Shown piece by piece: positions 28,098-37,228 of a stretch of 64,000 bases of DNA. The position numbers and the translations under genes were made by a program. The stretch covers positions 1,984,001-2,048,000 of the forward strand of contig NZ_BQME02000002.1 of assembly GCF_022180385.2 (NCBI RefSeq), read 5' to 3'. Position 1 is the first letter of the stretch, and each line of letters begins with the position of its first letter. Source of the DNA: Paenibacillus sp. L3-i20. Its GTDB lineage: Bacteria > Bacillota > Bacilli > Paenibacillales > Paenibacillaceae. Below the pieces are notes generated by a model. It had not been told where the DNA came from. It did not search any database and was given only the letters and a program-made list of their open reading frames with translations.

Positions 28098-29269
28098 TGA
28101 GTTCCACCTTCTTCACGAAGCAAAGTACCCAATTGTTCAGAGAATAGCAACTTTTTCTCATCAGAAAGCGGCAAACCTTTTACTTCTTGATAAAAAGCTT
28201 CAAATAATTGCACCGGATTTGTTTCACTCCTACGCTGTAATACTTCAGTTCCAGCGATGTTTCTAGCTTCCATTTCCGCCGATTTGGTCAAATTCCGCCT
28301 ACCTACATGCATCGCATTAGGATAACTAGCTCGCACCTTCTCCATAGGGTAAAGCACGGGGTGATCACTAAGGAGCGTTACATATACATAATCCTCATTT
28401 ATAGGCTGTTTCTCGAGATCATCTAAGGTAACTTCTATACTTCTCAAATCGCGTTGAGGCTTAAGCTCCCTTTTCTCAACAACAACAGAACCATCTCCAT
28501 CTATATCTACTATATAAAAGCCTTTCGAATGGTTTTCTTCCGAAAGAGAATATTTTAAAGGGGACCCCGCATATCGAATCGTATCATTCAATACAAAATG
28601 TGCCTGGTGAAGATGTCCTAATGCCGTATATTGGAAGCTCTTAAAGTACGTAGCGCTAACATGTTCAGCTCCGCCAATCGCTAGTGGGCGCTCTGATTCA
28701 CTCGTATTATTTTCGGGTGCTCCTGTCGGTGTAACGAAAGCATGTCCTACAAGTACATGTCTAGCTTTAGAATCTAATCCAACTTCTATACGATCAACAA
28801 GCGCTCTCATTGCGTCATCATGTGTTCGAATACTGTCATCACCCAGTACATATCGCACTTGTGCCGGATCTGCATAAGGAATTAAATGAAAATGAACTGC
28901 TCCAAACGTATCGTTAATGACGACAGCTTTATTATTCGCCCCTATTTCTCCGGCTAAATATAGACCACGGCTTTCCATCATTTTCGTCCCGAAGCTTATT
29001 CGATCAGGGCTATCATGATTACCTGCAATGGCTAACACAGGGGTTTCAAGATCAACAACAATCCTTTCAAGAACTTCATCTAAGAGATCAACTGCCTCTG
29101 TTGGAGGAACAGCTCGATCATATAAATCACCAGATATTATAACAGCATCAGGTCTCTCCGCTTCAACAGCGGCCATAAATTGCTCGAGCACATAACGCTG
29201 ATCTTCTGTCATATAAACACCTTGTACAATTTTGCCTAAATGCCAATCAGCCGTATGAAAAAGCTTCAT
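28094..29269 (-). CDS. sbcD: Exonuclease subunit SbcD (Mre11-like)
   Basis: The nuclease subunit of SbcCD. The metallophosphoesterase motifs HTADWHLG, ISGDLYDR, AGNHDSPDR, GHAFVT and ALGHLHQ are all present, followed by a C-terminal capping domain. AGAGGAAG lies before the ATG at 29269, giving 391 residues; the open frame to 29314 adds a cysteine-rich leader foreign to the family. It precedes sbcC in one operon. Confidence 0.97.
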   Translation of the reverse strand: MKLFHTADWHLGKIVQGVYMTEDQRYVLEQFMAAVEAERPDAVIISGDLYDRAVPPTEAVDLLDEVLERIVVDLETPVLAIAGNHDSPDRISFGTKMMESRGLYLAGEIGANNKAVVINDTFGAVHFHLIPYADPAQVRYVLGDDSIRTHDDAMRALVDRIEVGLDSKARHVLVGHAFVTPTGAPENNTSESERPLAIGGAEHVSATYFKSFQYTALGHLHQAHFVLNDTIRYAGSPLKYSLSEENHSKGFYIVDIDGDGSVVVEKRELKPQRDLRSIEVTLDDLEKQPINEDYVYVTLLSDHPVLYPMEKVRASYPNAMHVGRRNLTKSAEMEARNIAGTEVLQRRSETNPVQLFEAFYQEVKGLPLSDEKKLLFSEQLGTLLREEGGTQ

Positions 29270-29484
29270 TCTTGCACTTCCTCTCTTACAGCATCGTAAC
29301 ACTGCAGATCTCAACTATCATTCTAACACTGCTCACATTCAGTCGCCAGACCAAGGGATGATTGCACGTGCTAATTAGCTACCATAATGCTAGTTTAATA
29401 GAATTAGACTAATTTTGTTCACATAACATTCCTTCAATTGAATATATTGAATAACAATAACGTTAAGCAAGGTGGTGTTCCGAA

Positions 29485-30636
29485 ATGAGTAAATCGGACA
29501 AAGACATGTTCATTGTTTCACGCGAAGATTGGTCGCTGCATCGTAAAGGCTATCAAGATCAAGCCCGTCACCAGCAAAAAGTGCGGGAAGCGATAAAACA
29601 AAACTTGCCCGATCTTGTCTCAGAAGAAAGTATCGTGATGTCTGACGGCAAACAAATCATTAAAGTACCGATTCGGAGCCTAGATGAATTTCGTTTTGTA
29701 TACAATTACAATAAAAACAAGCATGTTGGGCAAGGTGACGGCGACAGTCAAGTAGGTGATGTGCTCGGTGTTGATCCCTCAGCAAAAAAAGGCGGCAAAG
29801 GAGAGGGTGCTGGTGATCAGCCTGGCGAAGATGTCATGGAGGCTGAAGTTACTTTAGCCGAGCTGGAAACAATGTTATTTGAAGAATTGGAGCTTCCTTT
29901 CCTAGAGCATAAAGATAAAGATCAATTGGAAACGAAAGAATTTCGTTTTAACGATATTCGTAAAAAAGGCATTATGTCCAACATCGATAAAAAAAGAACC
30001 ATTATCGAAAATATTCGCCGCAATGCTACATCCGGTCAACCCGGTATACATGGCATTAGTCCGGATGATCTCCGTTATAAAACATGGGAAGAAATTATTA
30101 AGCCGCAATCCAATGCGGTTATATTAGCGATGATGGATACATCTGGAAGTATGGGTTCATTCGAAAAATATTGTGCTCGCAGCTTTTTCTTTTGGATGAC
30201 TAGATTTCTTCGCAGTAAATATGAGCATGTTGATCTCGTATTTATAGCCCATCATACAGAAGCCAAAGAAGTTACCGAAGAAGAATTTTTTACGCGCGGG
30301 GAAAGTGGAGGCACAATATGTTCATCTGCTTATCAGAAGGCGCTTGAAATTATCGACAATCGTTATTCTGATACGGGATGGAATATATATCCTTTCCATT
30401 TCTCTGACGGAGACAACTTGACCTCAGACAATGAAAGATGTGTCAAGTTGATCGGACAATTAATGGAGCGCAGCAATATATTTGGCTATGGTGAAGTAAA
30501 CCAATACAACAGAAGCAGTACATTATTTTCAGCTTATAAAAATATTACGGATCGAAAATTCATGTATTCCATCATTAAAGAAAAATCCGAAGTTTATAAG
30601 GCATTAACTACTTTTTTTACAAAACGTACAGTTTAA
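29485..30636 (+). CDS. yhbH: Sporulation protein YhbH (DUF444)
   Basis: A 383-residue DUF444 protein. The N-terminal third is charged and followed by a glycine-rich linker (GKGEGAGDQPGED). The C-terminal half is a von Willebrand factor A-like domain with an intact metal-site motif MMDTSGSMG. YhbH is needed for normal sporulation in Bacillus subtilis, usually next to the PrkA kinase and SpoVR genes, which are not here. It marks the right end of the core-genome part of the window and has its own terminator. Confidence 0.95.
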   Translation: MSKSDKDMFIVSREDWSLHRKGYQDQARHQQKVREAIKQNLPDLVSEESIVMSDGKQIIKVPIRSLDEFRFVYNYNKNKHVGQGDGDSQVGDVLGVDPSAKKGGKGEGAGDQPGEDVMEAEVTLAELETMLFEELELPFLEHKDKDQLETKEFRFNDIRKKGIMSNIDKKRTIIENIRRNATSGQPGIHGISPDDLRYKTWEEIIKPQSNAVILAMMDTSGSMGSFEKYCARSFFFWMTRFLRSKYEHVDLVFIAHHTEAKEVTEEEFFTRGESGGTICSSAYQKALEIIDNRYSDTGWNIYPFHFSDGDNLTSDNERCVKLIGQLMERSNIFGYGEVNQYNRSSTLFSAYKNITDRKFMYSIIKEKSEVYKALTTFFTKRTV

Positions 30637-30645
30637 CTAACATCA

Positions 30646-30687
30646 ACTTCTGCCTTGCAGTTAGTCTGACAGGCAGAAGTTTTTTTG
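30646..30687 (+). terminator. Terminator after yhbH
   Basis: ACTTCTGCCT pairs with AGGCAGAAGT (30671-30680) and is followed by seven T. Confidence 0.92.
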
Positions 30688-30704
30688 GCATTTTCACCGA
30701 AAGA

Positions 30705-30761
30705 TACGTCGATGATTACTATAAAAAAACCTTTTTTCCGCAAGAATGACAGATCGACGTA
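30705..30761. repeat. Inverted repeat upstream of the araC-family gene
   Basis: TACGTCGAT (30705-30713) and ATCGACGTA (30753-30761) are perfect inverted copies. Between them A and T runs (30723-30737) can form a second inner stem. It lies between the yhbH terminator and a TATAAT-like hexamer at 30823. It may be an operator or a second terminator; this is not clear. Confidence 0.5.
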
Positions 30762-30875
30762 ATTTTTAAAATCAATTATCTTTCTTGAACATATAATGAC
30801 AAACTTTGCGAAATATATTGTGTATAATACAGCTATAGTTTTGAGATTATTTCATTTGGAAAGGAGCTAAAGGAT

Positions 30876-31673
30876 CTGTTCACAATCACATCCATTACAT
30901 CTTTCTTTAGTGAGCTGATATTGCCAGGAAGTAAATCAGAAATTCGTTATACTCCCAAACAATTTGTTATTTTCGAGACAACCCGGCCTCTTCGTATTAA
31001 ATGGAATAATCACTTGATTGATACTTCTGATCAAGATATCATGATTGGACAAACATTTGAAATTATTAATGAAGGATTGCACAGTGTAAAAGTAAATGGC
31101 GTCATATTCAACAGTTTTCATGATTACAATCTACTACATGTTTCCCAATTATCGCGAGAAGCTGTCCCCACTCTGGTAGACTTGTTTCATTCCGTATTGG
31201 AATTTCACGAACATTCGCTTTCACAGGTGCAGGAAGAGATTGAGACAATATGCCAGAAATTAATCGATAATGAATCTGAATCGATACATTCTGTGGATCA
31301 GGTTAAGCGATTGGCTGGAAAAATTGATAAACGATTAATAATCGTCCACCGTTATATTTGTCTAAATTACGCCATTCCTATTACTTTACAGCACCTTGCT
31401 GATCTTATTCATTACAATCCCGTTTATTTAAGCAATACCTATTCTAGTATTTTCAAAATTTCACCAATGAAACATTTGCAAGCCACACGTATGAGAACGG
31501 CTGCTGAATTGCTTAAGAACACACAGCTCAGCATCAAAGAAATTGCGATTTTAGTCGGATATATAACGAATTCACAGTTCACTACTATTTTTAGAAAATA
31601 TTATTTTTGCACGCCTAATGAGTTTAGGCGATCATTATATACTGATTTGAATGAAAGCGGGGGTACTCGCTAA
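30876..31673 (+). CDS. AraC-family transcriptional regulator
   Basis: The last 100 residues hold two helix-turn-helix motifs of the AraC type: TLQHLADLIHYNPVYLSNTY and SIKEIAILVGYITNSQFT, followed by the F-rich FRKYYFCTPNEFRR end. The first 130 residues are strand-rich and may sense a ligand, but I recognise no specific domain. There is no ATG, GTG or TTG start with a ribosome binding site: the TTG at 30921 has none, while AAAGGAG (30860-30866) is nine bases before a CTG at 30876 in the same frame. I annotate the CTG. The gene is directly joined to the broken ACP gene and faces the biosynthetic operon, so it is a candidate regulator of it. Confidence 0.82.
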   Translation: MFTITSITSFFSELILPGSKSEIRYTPKQFVIFETTRPLRIKWNNHLIDTSDQDIMIGQTFEIINEGLHSVKVNGVIFNSFHDYNLLHVSQLSREAVPTLVDLFHSVLEFHEHSLSQVQEEIETICQKLIDNESESIHSVDQVKRLAGKIDKRLIIVHRYICLNYAIPITLQHLADLIHYNPVYLSNTYSSIFKISPMKHLQATRMRTAAELLKNTQLSIKEIAILVGYITNSQFTTIFRKYYFCTPNEFRRSLYTDLNESGGTR

Positions 31674-31940
31674 ATGTACGACATTTCCCTTACAATCGAT
31701 GAAATTATCATCCGATTTATAAATATAATTATCGGTCGAGACACACACTGTAGTTACTCTATGAAAGAAGATCTCATTAATTATGGGCTAGACTCTTTAA
31801 AAGTTGTCGCTATTATCGTTAAATAAGAAGAACATACTAATTTCATTTATGAAGACGATGAACTATTATTTGAGAACTTTAACAATATTCAAGCTATTAT
31901 AACTCGCGTGAAATGGAAGTTATCCTTGAACGAGGCATAA
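31674..31940 (+). pseudogene. Acyl carrier protein gene with an in-frame stop codon
   Basis: The frame opens with an ATG immediately after the araC stop, with a GGGGG site just upstream. It encodes a carrier-protein start with the phosphopantetheine-site motif INYGLDSLKVV (S41). At codon 51 there is a TAA (31824-31826). The same frame then continues for 37 codons as EEHTNFIYEDDELLFENF..., exactly the second half of a free-standing ACP. ACPs of this kind have IV-x-L-E-E at this point, so a single change of TTA (Leu) to TAA explains the break. The truncated 50-residue product would lack helices III and IV. A sequencing error is the other explanation. Confidence 0.85.
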
Positions 31941-31956
31941 TCTAGCTAATAAAAAG

Positions 31957-31990
31957 AGAACCCACCTTCATGTAAAGTGGGTTCTTCTTT
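31957..31990. terminator. Terminator closing the biosynthetic operon
   Basis: AGAACCCAC pairs with GTGGGTTCT around an eleven-base loop, with A and T runs on the two sides. It sits between the broken ACP gene (plus) and the last gene of the minus-strand operon and can act for both. Confidence 0.85.
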
Positions 31991-31998
31991 TATTAAAA

Positions 31999-33624
31999 CT
32001 ACTCACAATAGACAGAAAGATTCCATAGCGAATATCCGTATATCGTTGCTTTTGTTAAAGCTAATACTTTAATGTAACGAGCAGTGCAATCCAAATTCTT
32101 AATCGTTTCTTCTCCACCTTGACCAATATGTTGAACGGCAACTTCCGTCCAATCTGAAGCATCTTCTGAAATAAGAATGACATATTTCTTGGCGTAAGCA
32201 TCTTCCCAAGTTAGTTTTATTGAAGTGAAAGCTGTCAAACTGCCAAGATCAACATATATCCAGCTTGTTTCTTCTGCGGGATCACTGCTCCATCTTGTAT
32301 CAGTATTTCCATCAACGATATTTTCTTTACTAAATAATTGATTTTCTTCAGAAGATGAATAAACCGCTCTGTTTTTCGCTAAATCCCCGCTTTTAATAGC
32401 TTCGGTTGTTGACAGCAATACGGAAGAGCTTGATTCACTGAAATCACCAAATATACTTTTTGATTTTACCGAAAATTCATACGTTGTTTCAGAAACTAAA
32501 TTTGGAACAATCAATTGATTTTTTTCTACGTCTGCGAACCAATCTCCATTTTTAAATAGCACATATGAATTGATCCACGTATCTTCTTCTGGTTGGTTCC
32601 ACGCAACCGTTATACTTGTATCTGTAGCTGCCTTCATATAAACTTCATTCGGCGGGAATACTGTTTTGCTTCTTTTTTTATTTCCATGCACAAGATGATT
32701 TACTTTTGAAAACGAATTTTTTAATAAGGAGTACATCTCCAACTCTAAGTTTTTAACTTTATAAATTCTTTTGTAGTTGGTCTCACGATTAAGTTTTCCA
32801 TTAATCATAAATCTAGAAAGAGAAACTTTTATAAATTCAAATATTTTCAGAATCTCTGAACATAATGCGATTGCATCGTTTGATAAATTGAACCTTTTTA
32901 AATATTTGAGAAACAATAAGCGCGATCCTGCGATAATGGCTATTGAATCGTCCAAATGATGTAGTACATCCATGTGTGTTTGATAATCGGAGCCAACTTC
33001 TTCGAGGTGAACAATTAATTTGTCATAAAAAGCAAAATCATCGGTGTAATCTTTAATGACCGTTAGAAACTTTTCTTTGAAAACGTCTAACTTATGGTCA
33101 GAAACTTGATAATGTTCCGTGCTTAAATAGGAAAGATATTTGATATCTGAAGCGTTGCATCCTTTTTTTAGCGTACTATATTCATAGTGGAGATTCGTGT
33201 AACTTGGGATATCCTCCAGTATAAACTCATCCTTATCTGCAACATATCCAGTAACTAATAAAGAATGACTGAGTGCAGGATCATAATCATTTGAGTGTGT
33301 CACCGAGCCGTTGTCTATCCATATAAAAACAGATTGACCCTTTTGAACAAGTGCTATAAGCGTTTCTTTTACATTCGCAAAATCTTCAAATGGAATGACT
33401 ATTTCATTGATTCCTACAAACGACCAACTATATCCGACACGCGATTCAAACTGCCATCTTTCCTTTTTTTGCAATACCATTTCGTTATATACATGTTTCG
33501 AATCCTCTAAAGCGTTAAAGAAAAAGTATTCCAACAGGATGCCCTTTGAATGGAGATAATTGAGCTCTTGCATTTTTCTGCAAGCAATATAATTGAACAA
33601 GGGGTTACCAAATACAACGTCCAT
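31999..33624 (-). CDS. BtrH-like papain-fold protein with FN3 and F5/8C (discoidin) domains
   Basis: The 541-residue protein appears to have four parts. Residues 1-170 look like the BtrH N-terminal family (papain-like fold), with candidate catalytic residues C15 (NYIACRKM), H120 (ALSHSLLVTGY) and D138 (FILEDIPSY). Residues about 178-315 are helical. Residues about 323-407 form a fibronectin type III domain (PPNEVYMKAATDTSITVAW). Residues about 415-541 form an F5/8C or CBM32-like domain (ENIVDGNTDTRWSSD, WIYVDLG). There is no signal peptide, so these usually extracellular binding domains would act inside the cell. BtrH moves an acyl chain from a carrier protein to an aminoglycoside amine; the same reaction on a sugar-bearing acceptor is my inference. 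It is the last gene of the operon, with AGAGGGTG before its ATG. The domain calls are by eye; a peptidase role is possible. Confidence 0.65.
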   Translation of the reverse strand: MDVVFGNPLFNYIACRKMQELNYLHSKGILLEYFFFNALEDSKHVYNEMVLQKKERWQFESRVGYSWSFVGINEIVIPFEDFANVKETLIALVQKGQSVFIWIDNGSVTHSNDYDPALSHSLLVTGYVADKDEFILEDIPSYTNLHYEYSTLKKGCNASDIKYLSYLSTEHYQVSDHKLDVFKEKFLTVIKDYTDDFAFYDKLIVHLEEVGSDYQTHMDVLHHLDDSIAIIAGSRLLFLKYLKRFNLSNDAIALCSEILKIFEFIKVSLSRFMINGKLNRETNYKRIYKVKNLELEMYSLLKNSFSKVNHLVHGNKKRSKTVFPPNEVYMKAATDTSITVAWNQPEEDTWINSYVLFKNGDWFADVEKNQLIVPNLVSETTYEFSVKSKSIFGDFSESSSSVLLSTTEAIKSGDLAKNRAVYSSSEENQLFSKENIVDGNTDTRWSSDPAEETSWIYVDLGSLTAFTSIKLTWEDAYAKKYVILISEDASDWTEVAVQHIGQGGEETIKNLDCTARYIKVLALTKATIYGYSLWNLSVYCE

Positions 33625-33657
33625 AACATTTCACCCTCTTTGTTTTCTGTAATGTCA

Positions 33658-34938
33658 CTAGGATATTAGTTCAGCTACAGTTGCAGGCGGAAGATATTCT
33701 TTTAGCTCGTAATACATCCCAGTCTCATCAATAATTTGTTGAAACCATAGTGCTTGTTCATTTGCGGAAACTTTTTTAGTCTCTAATATGATTTTTAACA
33801 AATCAAGAGATTCTCTCATTTGAGCAAGCGTTGGCTTCTCTCCCATTTCTTCGATTAAATCTTGGATTTCTTGAATTCTTCTATACGATTTAACAACTTT
33901 GCTTTGATATTCTTCGTTATCCCAGTTCTGATTAGGTGTGGCAACAGCAACTGCAAGGCATCTCGTTATAATCGTTGGAATATGCTTTTTCAACCCCGGG
34001 TATTGGGACAATATCTGCTCTACCTTTTTCCGATCTTCCTTGGAACCGTAACAAAGAGCTTCAATTCCATCTACATTTGCTTTGACCATATTAGTCAGCA
34101 CATTTTTGGCACCCATCTCTACCGCAAGTGTTACTCCTTTTTTCTTCATATAGTGCATCGTTTTTTCCCATTGAACAGGTTTCGTAAGGTGGAGAAATAA
34201 ATTGTTGGATATTTTTTCGGGATGGGCTGTTGGTTGTGCATTAATATTTGTAATGACGGGATATTTAAAAAAGCCATATTGGATACTATTGAGTTTCTCT
34301 GACAGCTCCTCTGCCAACTTCTGCATTAATGGACTATGAAAAGGCGCACTTGCAAGTAATGGGGTTACTTGTCCTCCATGCTCCAGCAATAGTCCTTCGA
34401 GCTCCATAACTGAATCATTATCGCCTGAAATCGCCGTTTGATTGCCCGTATTATAACAAGATATGGATACCTGTTTCCCTTCAGTCACCATCTTCTTACA
34501 ATCAGCCTCTACTACGCTTCTTTCGACACCGTCTATAATGGTCATAGCGCCTATACCATTGTCAGCGTACTCATCTGTGAGCTTACCTCTATAATGAGTA
34601 AGTTTTATTGCATCATCGTATCGTATCGCTCCAGCACAAGTAAAAGCAGAATATTCCCCTAAACTATGCCCCGCAAGAAACTGGGGTACAATTCCAAACT
34701 CCTGCATATAAGCGCGAAAGCTCGCAACACTGGAAGCTAATATGGCTGGATGGGCATTTTTTGACTTGCTCAACTCCGCAAGTGAACCATCAAAGCAAAG
34801 TGATGTAAGATTGTATCCTAATACATCGTTTGCTTCCTCGAACGTTTGTTTGACGATTGGATATTGGTCATACAGGCCCTTAGTCATCCCCACATAATGT
34901 GAACCTTGGCCCGGAAATAAAAATGCGATCTTTTCCAT
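33658..34938 (-). CDS. Free-standing (trans-acting) acyltransferase of the PKS
   Basis: A FabD-type acyltransferase that would load extender units onto the AT-less PKS modules. It shows FLFPGQGSHYVGM, the catalytic serine in GHSLGEYSA (S92), and the histidine in APFHSPLM (H201). The phenylalanine in that motif is typical of malonyl-type rather than methylmalonyl-type enzymes. The 426 residues exceed FabD by about 110: the C-terminal extension (about 315-426) is mostly helical, as in other trans-AT PKS acyltransferases. I use the ATG at 34938, which follows GGGAGG; the frame runs to 34977. Because a hydroxymalonyl-ACP pathway sits next door, it may move that unit, malonyl, or both. Confidence 0.9.
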   Translation of the reverse strand: MEKIAFLFPGQGSHYVGMTKGLYDQYPIVKQTFEEANDVLGYNLTSLCFDGSLAELSKSKNAHPAILASSVASFRAYMQEFGIVPQFLAGHSLGEYSAFTCAGAIRYDDAIKLTHYRGKLTDEYADNGIGAMTIIDGVERSVVEADCKKMVTEGKQVSISCYNTGNQTAISGDNDSVMELEGLLLEHGGQVTPLLASAPFHSPLMQKLAEELSEKLNSIQYGFFKYPVITNINAQPTAHPEKISNNLFLHLTKPVQWEKTMHYMKKKGVTLAVEMGAKNVLTNMVKANVDGIEALCYGSKEDRKKVEQILSQYPGLKKHIPTIITRCLAVAVATPNQNWDNEEYQSKVVKSYRRIQEIQDLIEEMGEKPTLAQMRESLDLLKIILETKKVSANEQALWFQQIIDETGMYYELKEYLPPATVAELIS

Positions 34939-34978
34939 TACTAATTCCTCCCTATTTATGTATGTTTCGAATGGCAAA

Positions 34979-36049
34979 CTATTGCTGCACAGTACTGTTC
35001 AACGTAATGTATGAAGGTACACTCTGAATGCGAGAGAAATCATGTTCGAGTATAATTACCCCATCCCTTTGACCTACTTCATTAAAACCAGCAAATTTAT
35101 AAGTGAGCAGCATCATTCGATTCCGATCTGTAGGTACAAACTCTGCCCGCAAAACGTTTCCTGAATCGTGAGCCAACTTGGCAATATAATTTAAGGTTAC
35201 GCCCCCCACTCCTCTAGAGATGACACGGCAGGACATAAGCAACAGCTTCAAAACCCATACACCTTCCTTGCATTCTAATAACGTTAAGCCAATTTTTCCG
35301 TAGGTTCCGTATTTATCTTCCAATCCGGAGATGAGCAGCTTATGATTCGGCGAATGACGGAATTGATCTAATTCTTCATAAGAGTACGTGTAGCCTGTTG
35401 CGTTTAATTGATGAGTCCGTACTGTTAATTCCTCAGCTCGCTTTAGATCATCCCCTTCAACCGGAGATATTGTAAATACCATGCCAAGCATGGATAGAAA
35501 TTCTTCTTGCGACCCTTCATAGTCGCTTTCTATCTGATTTCTTACAATATCATTTCTATATAATTGACGGCGATTTTTGGAGTCATCGGTAATAAACGTC
35601 GGATTCATTTCTGGAAAATCCAACAGCGATATTGTCTGCGCTGCATCGATACAGAACACATCGGGATGATAATACTTCACTTCTTCCAGCTCAAATGGCT
35701 GGTCATCAATAAAAGCAATTGTGTCTATTCCAATATTAATCGACTCTGCAATTGTTTTGATAGAAGTAGATTTATTGTTCCAATTGATTTGCGGGTAAAT
35801 AAAGTATTCGTCAATTCCAAACTCCTTTAATTTTCCCATGGCAACTTCATATTCATTTCTACTCGCGATAGATTGAAGAATGCCTCGTTCATCCAATGTT
35901 TTTATTACGTTCAAAATATGAGCATGGAGCTCGACAGTAGTGTCTTCTAATAAAATCCCATTCCAAATCGTATGATCTAAATCCCAAACCACACATTTAG
36001 CCCTGCGCAGTACCTTATTTTTTTCTATATCTTCAACTTGAGTGTTCAT
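34979..36049 (-). CDS. FkbH-like glyceryl-ACP forming protein (HAD family)
   Basis: FkbH-type proteins take the glyceryl group from 1,3-bisphosphoglycerate, remove phosphate, and load it onto a dedicated ACP. The HAD motif VWDLDHTIWNG is at the N-terminus with FIDDQPFE later, and the C-terminal transferase-like part has the conserved cysteine in MSCRVISRG (C274). The ATG at 36049 has GAAGGG ten bases upstream; the frame begins at 36058. It stands with an acyl-CoA dehydrogenase, an ACP and a 3-hydroxyacyl-CoA dehydrogenase, the full set for hydroxymalonyl-ACP. The O-methyltransferase that would make methoxymalonyl-ACP is not present in the window. Confidence 0.92.
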   Translation of the reverse strand: MNTQVEDIEKNKVLRRAKCVVWDLDHTIWNGILLEDTTVELHAHILNVIKTLDERGILQSIASRNEYEVAMGKLKEFGIDEYFIYPQINWNNKSTSIKTIAESINIGIDTIAFIDDQPFELEEVKYYHPDVFCIDAAQTISLLDFPEMNPTFITDDSKNRRQLYRNDIVRNQIESDYEGSQEEFLSMLGMVFTISPVEGDDLKRAEELTVRTHQLNATGYTYSYEELDQFRHSPNHKLLISGLEDKYGTYGKIGLTLLECKEGVWVLKLLLMSCRVISRGVGGVTLNYIAKLAHDSGNVLRAEFVPTDRNRMMLLTYKFAGFNEVGQRDGVIILEHDFSRIQSVPSYITLNSTVQQ

Positions 36050-36069
36050 CACGATCATTCCCTTCGAAA

Positions 36070-37215
36070 TTATTGAACTGATCTCAGCTCCTGGGCAGCA
36101 ATTAGCATCTCGTGCATTTGTGTTGTACCTTCAATGATTTCGTTAATCTTTGCATCGCGATAATATCTTTCAACAGGATAACTATTGTGACAACCATTAG
36201 CTCCATGGATTTGGACTGCATCGTTTGCTACCTTTATTGACATTACGGAAGCAAAATATTTAGCTGCCCACGTTTCCATAATGCTGTCAGGATCGCTGAT
36301 ATCTTTTAAATAAGCTGATTTATAACATAACAACCTTGCCGCTTTCACATTTACTACCATTTCCGTAATCATTTTTTGAATGAGTTGATTGTCTCCGATT
36401 GGCCTTCCAAACTGAACTCTATTGCTGGCATATTGCAATGAAGCATCTAAGCATGCCTGGGCAAGTCCTACACAGCCGCATGCAATTGTAAATCTGCCAT
36501 AGTCCAAGCAGGACAATGCAACATGCGATAGACCAGTTCCTACTTGACCGAGCCTATGCTCAATTGGAATGATACAGTTGTCCATCGTTAATTCAGCAAT
36601 CATCGATGCCTTAGCACCCAGCAGTCCAAACATCGAATTCGCACGAAATCCTTCACGATTCCTCTCCACTATAAACGCTGTCGGTTTCCCATCACACTTA
36701 GCAAATAAGAGAAAAATATCGGCAATTTGCCCCATTGTGATCCACTTTTTTTTGCCATTTACAATGTAATGTTCATCTTGGAGCAGGGCTGTCGTCTCCA
36801 TACTTTTAGCATCGCTTCCAACTTCCGGCTCTGTTAATCCAAATGCTCCTATCACTTCACCGGCAGCTAATTTCGGCAGCCAATAATCCTTTTGACTCTC
36901 CGTCCCCCATCGCAAAATGGCTAATCCAGCCATCCCATGGACAGTAAGCAAACTTCTTACGGATGAACAGCCGCGTCCAATCTCTTCGTTCAAAATACCC
37001 AACGTAATGTTGTCTAACTCCATTCCGCCATACTTCTTAGGCAACATAGATCCTAAATAACCTTTTTCAATCATTTTCTTTATTAGTTGGGGATCAATTC
37101 GTTCTTCTCGGTCGTTCTGAGCAGCATATGGAATAATTTCTTCATTTGTAAATTGTATAAATTCCTGTTGCCATTTCAGTTGTTCGGTTGTCAATTCTAT
37201 TTTCAACGCATTCAC
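36070..37215 (-). CDS. Acyl-CoA (acyl-ACP) dehydrogenase, FkbI/ZmaE type
   Basis: A 381-residue flavin-dependent acyl-CoA dehydrogenase. It has the FAD/substrate motifs FGLTEPEVGSDAKSM and WITMG, QFGRPIGDNQLIQKM, QIHGANGCHNSYPVERYYRD, and the catalytic glutamate in EIIEGTTQMHEML. In the hydroxymalonyl-ACP route it would oxidise C3 of the glyceryl unit on the ACP, together with the dehydrogenase at 37527. The start is uncertain: a GTG at 37215 overlaps its own GGGGTG site, and a TTG at 37206 is eight bases after that site. It is 13 bases downstream of the ACP gene. Confidence 0.9.
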   Translation of the reverse strand: MNALKIELTTEQLKWQQEFIQFTNEEIIPYAAQNDREERIDPQLIKKMIEKGYLGSMLPKKYGGMELDNITLGILNEEIGRGCSSVRSLLTVHGMAGLAILRWGTESQKDYWLPKLAAGEVIGAFGLTEPEVGSDAKSMETTALLQDEHYIVNGKKKWITMGQIADIFLLFAKCDGKPTAFIVERNREGFRANSMFGLLGAKASMIAELTMDNCIIPIEHRLGQVGTGLSHVALSCLDYGRFTIACGCVGLAQACLDASLQYASNRVQFGRPIGDNQLIQKMITEMVVNVKAARLLCYKSAYLKDISDPDSIMETWAAKYFASVMSIKVANDAVQIHGANGCHNSYPVERYYRDAKINEIIEGTTQMHEMLIAAQELRSVQ

Positions 37216-37228
37216 CCCTGAAACTATA

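Noticed and set aside
31999..33624. Secreted glycosidase or adhesin, suggested by the FN3 and F5/8C domains
   Set aside because: The N-terminus has no signal peptide or membrane segment, no glycosidase domain is seen, and the gene ends a biosynthetic operon.
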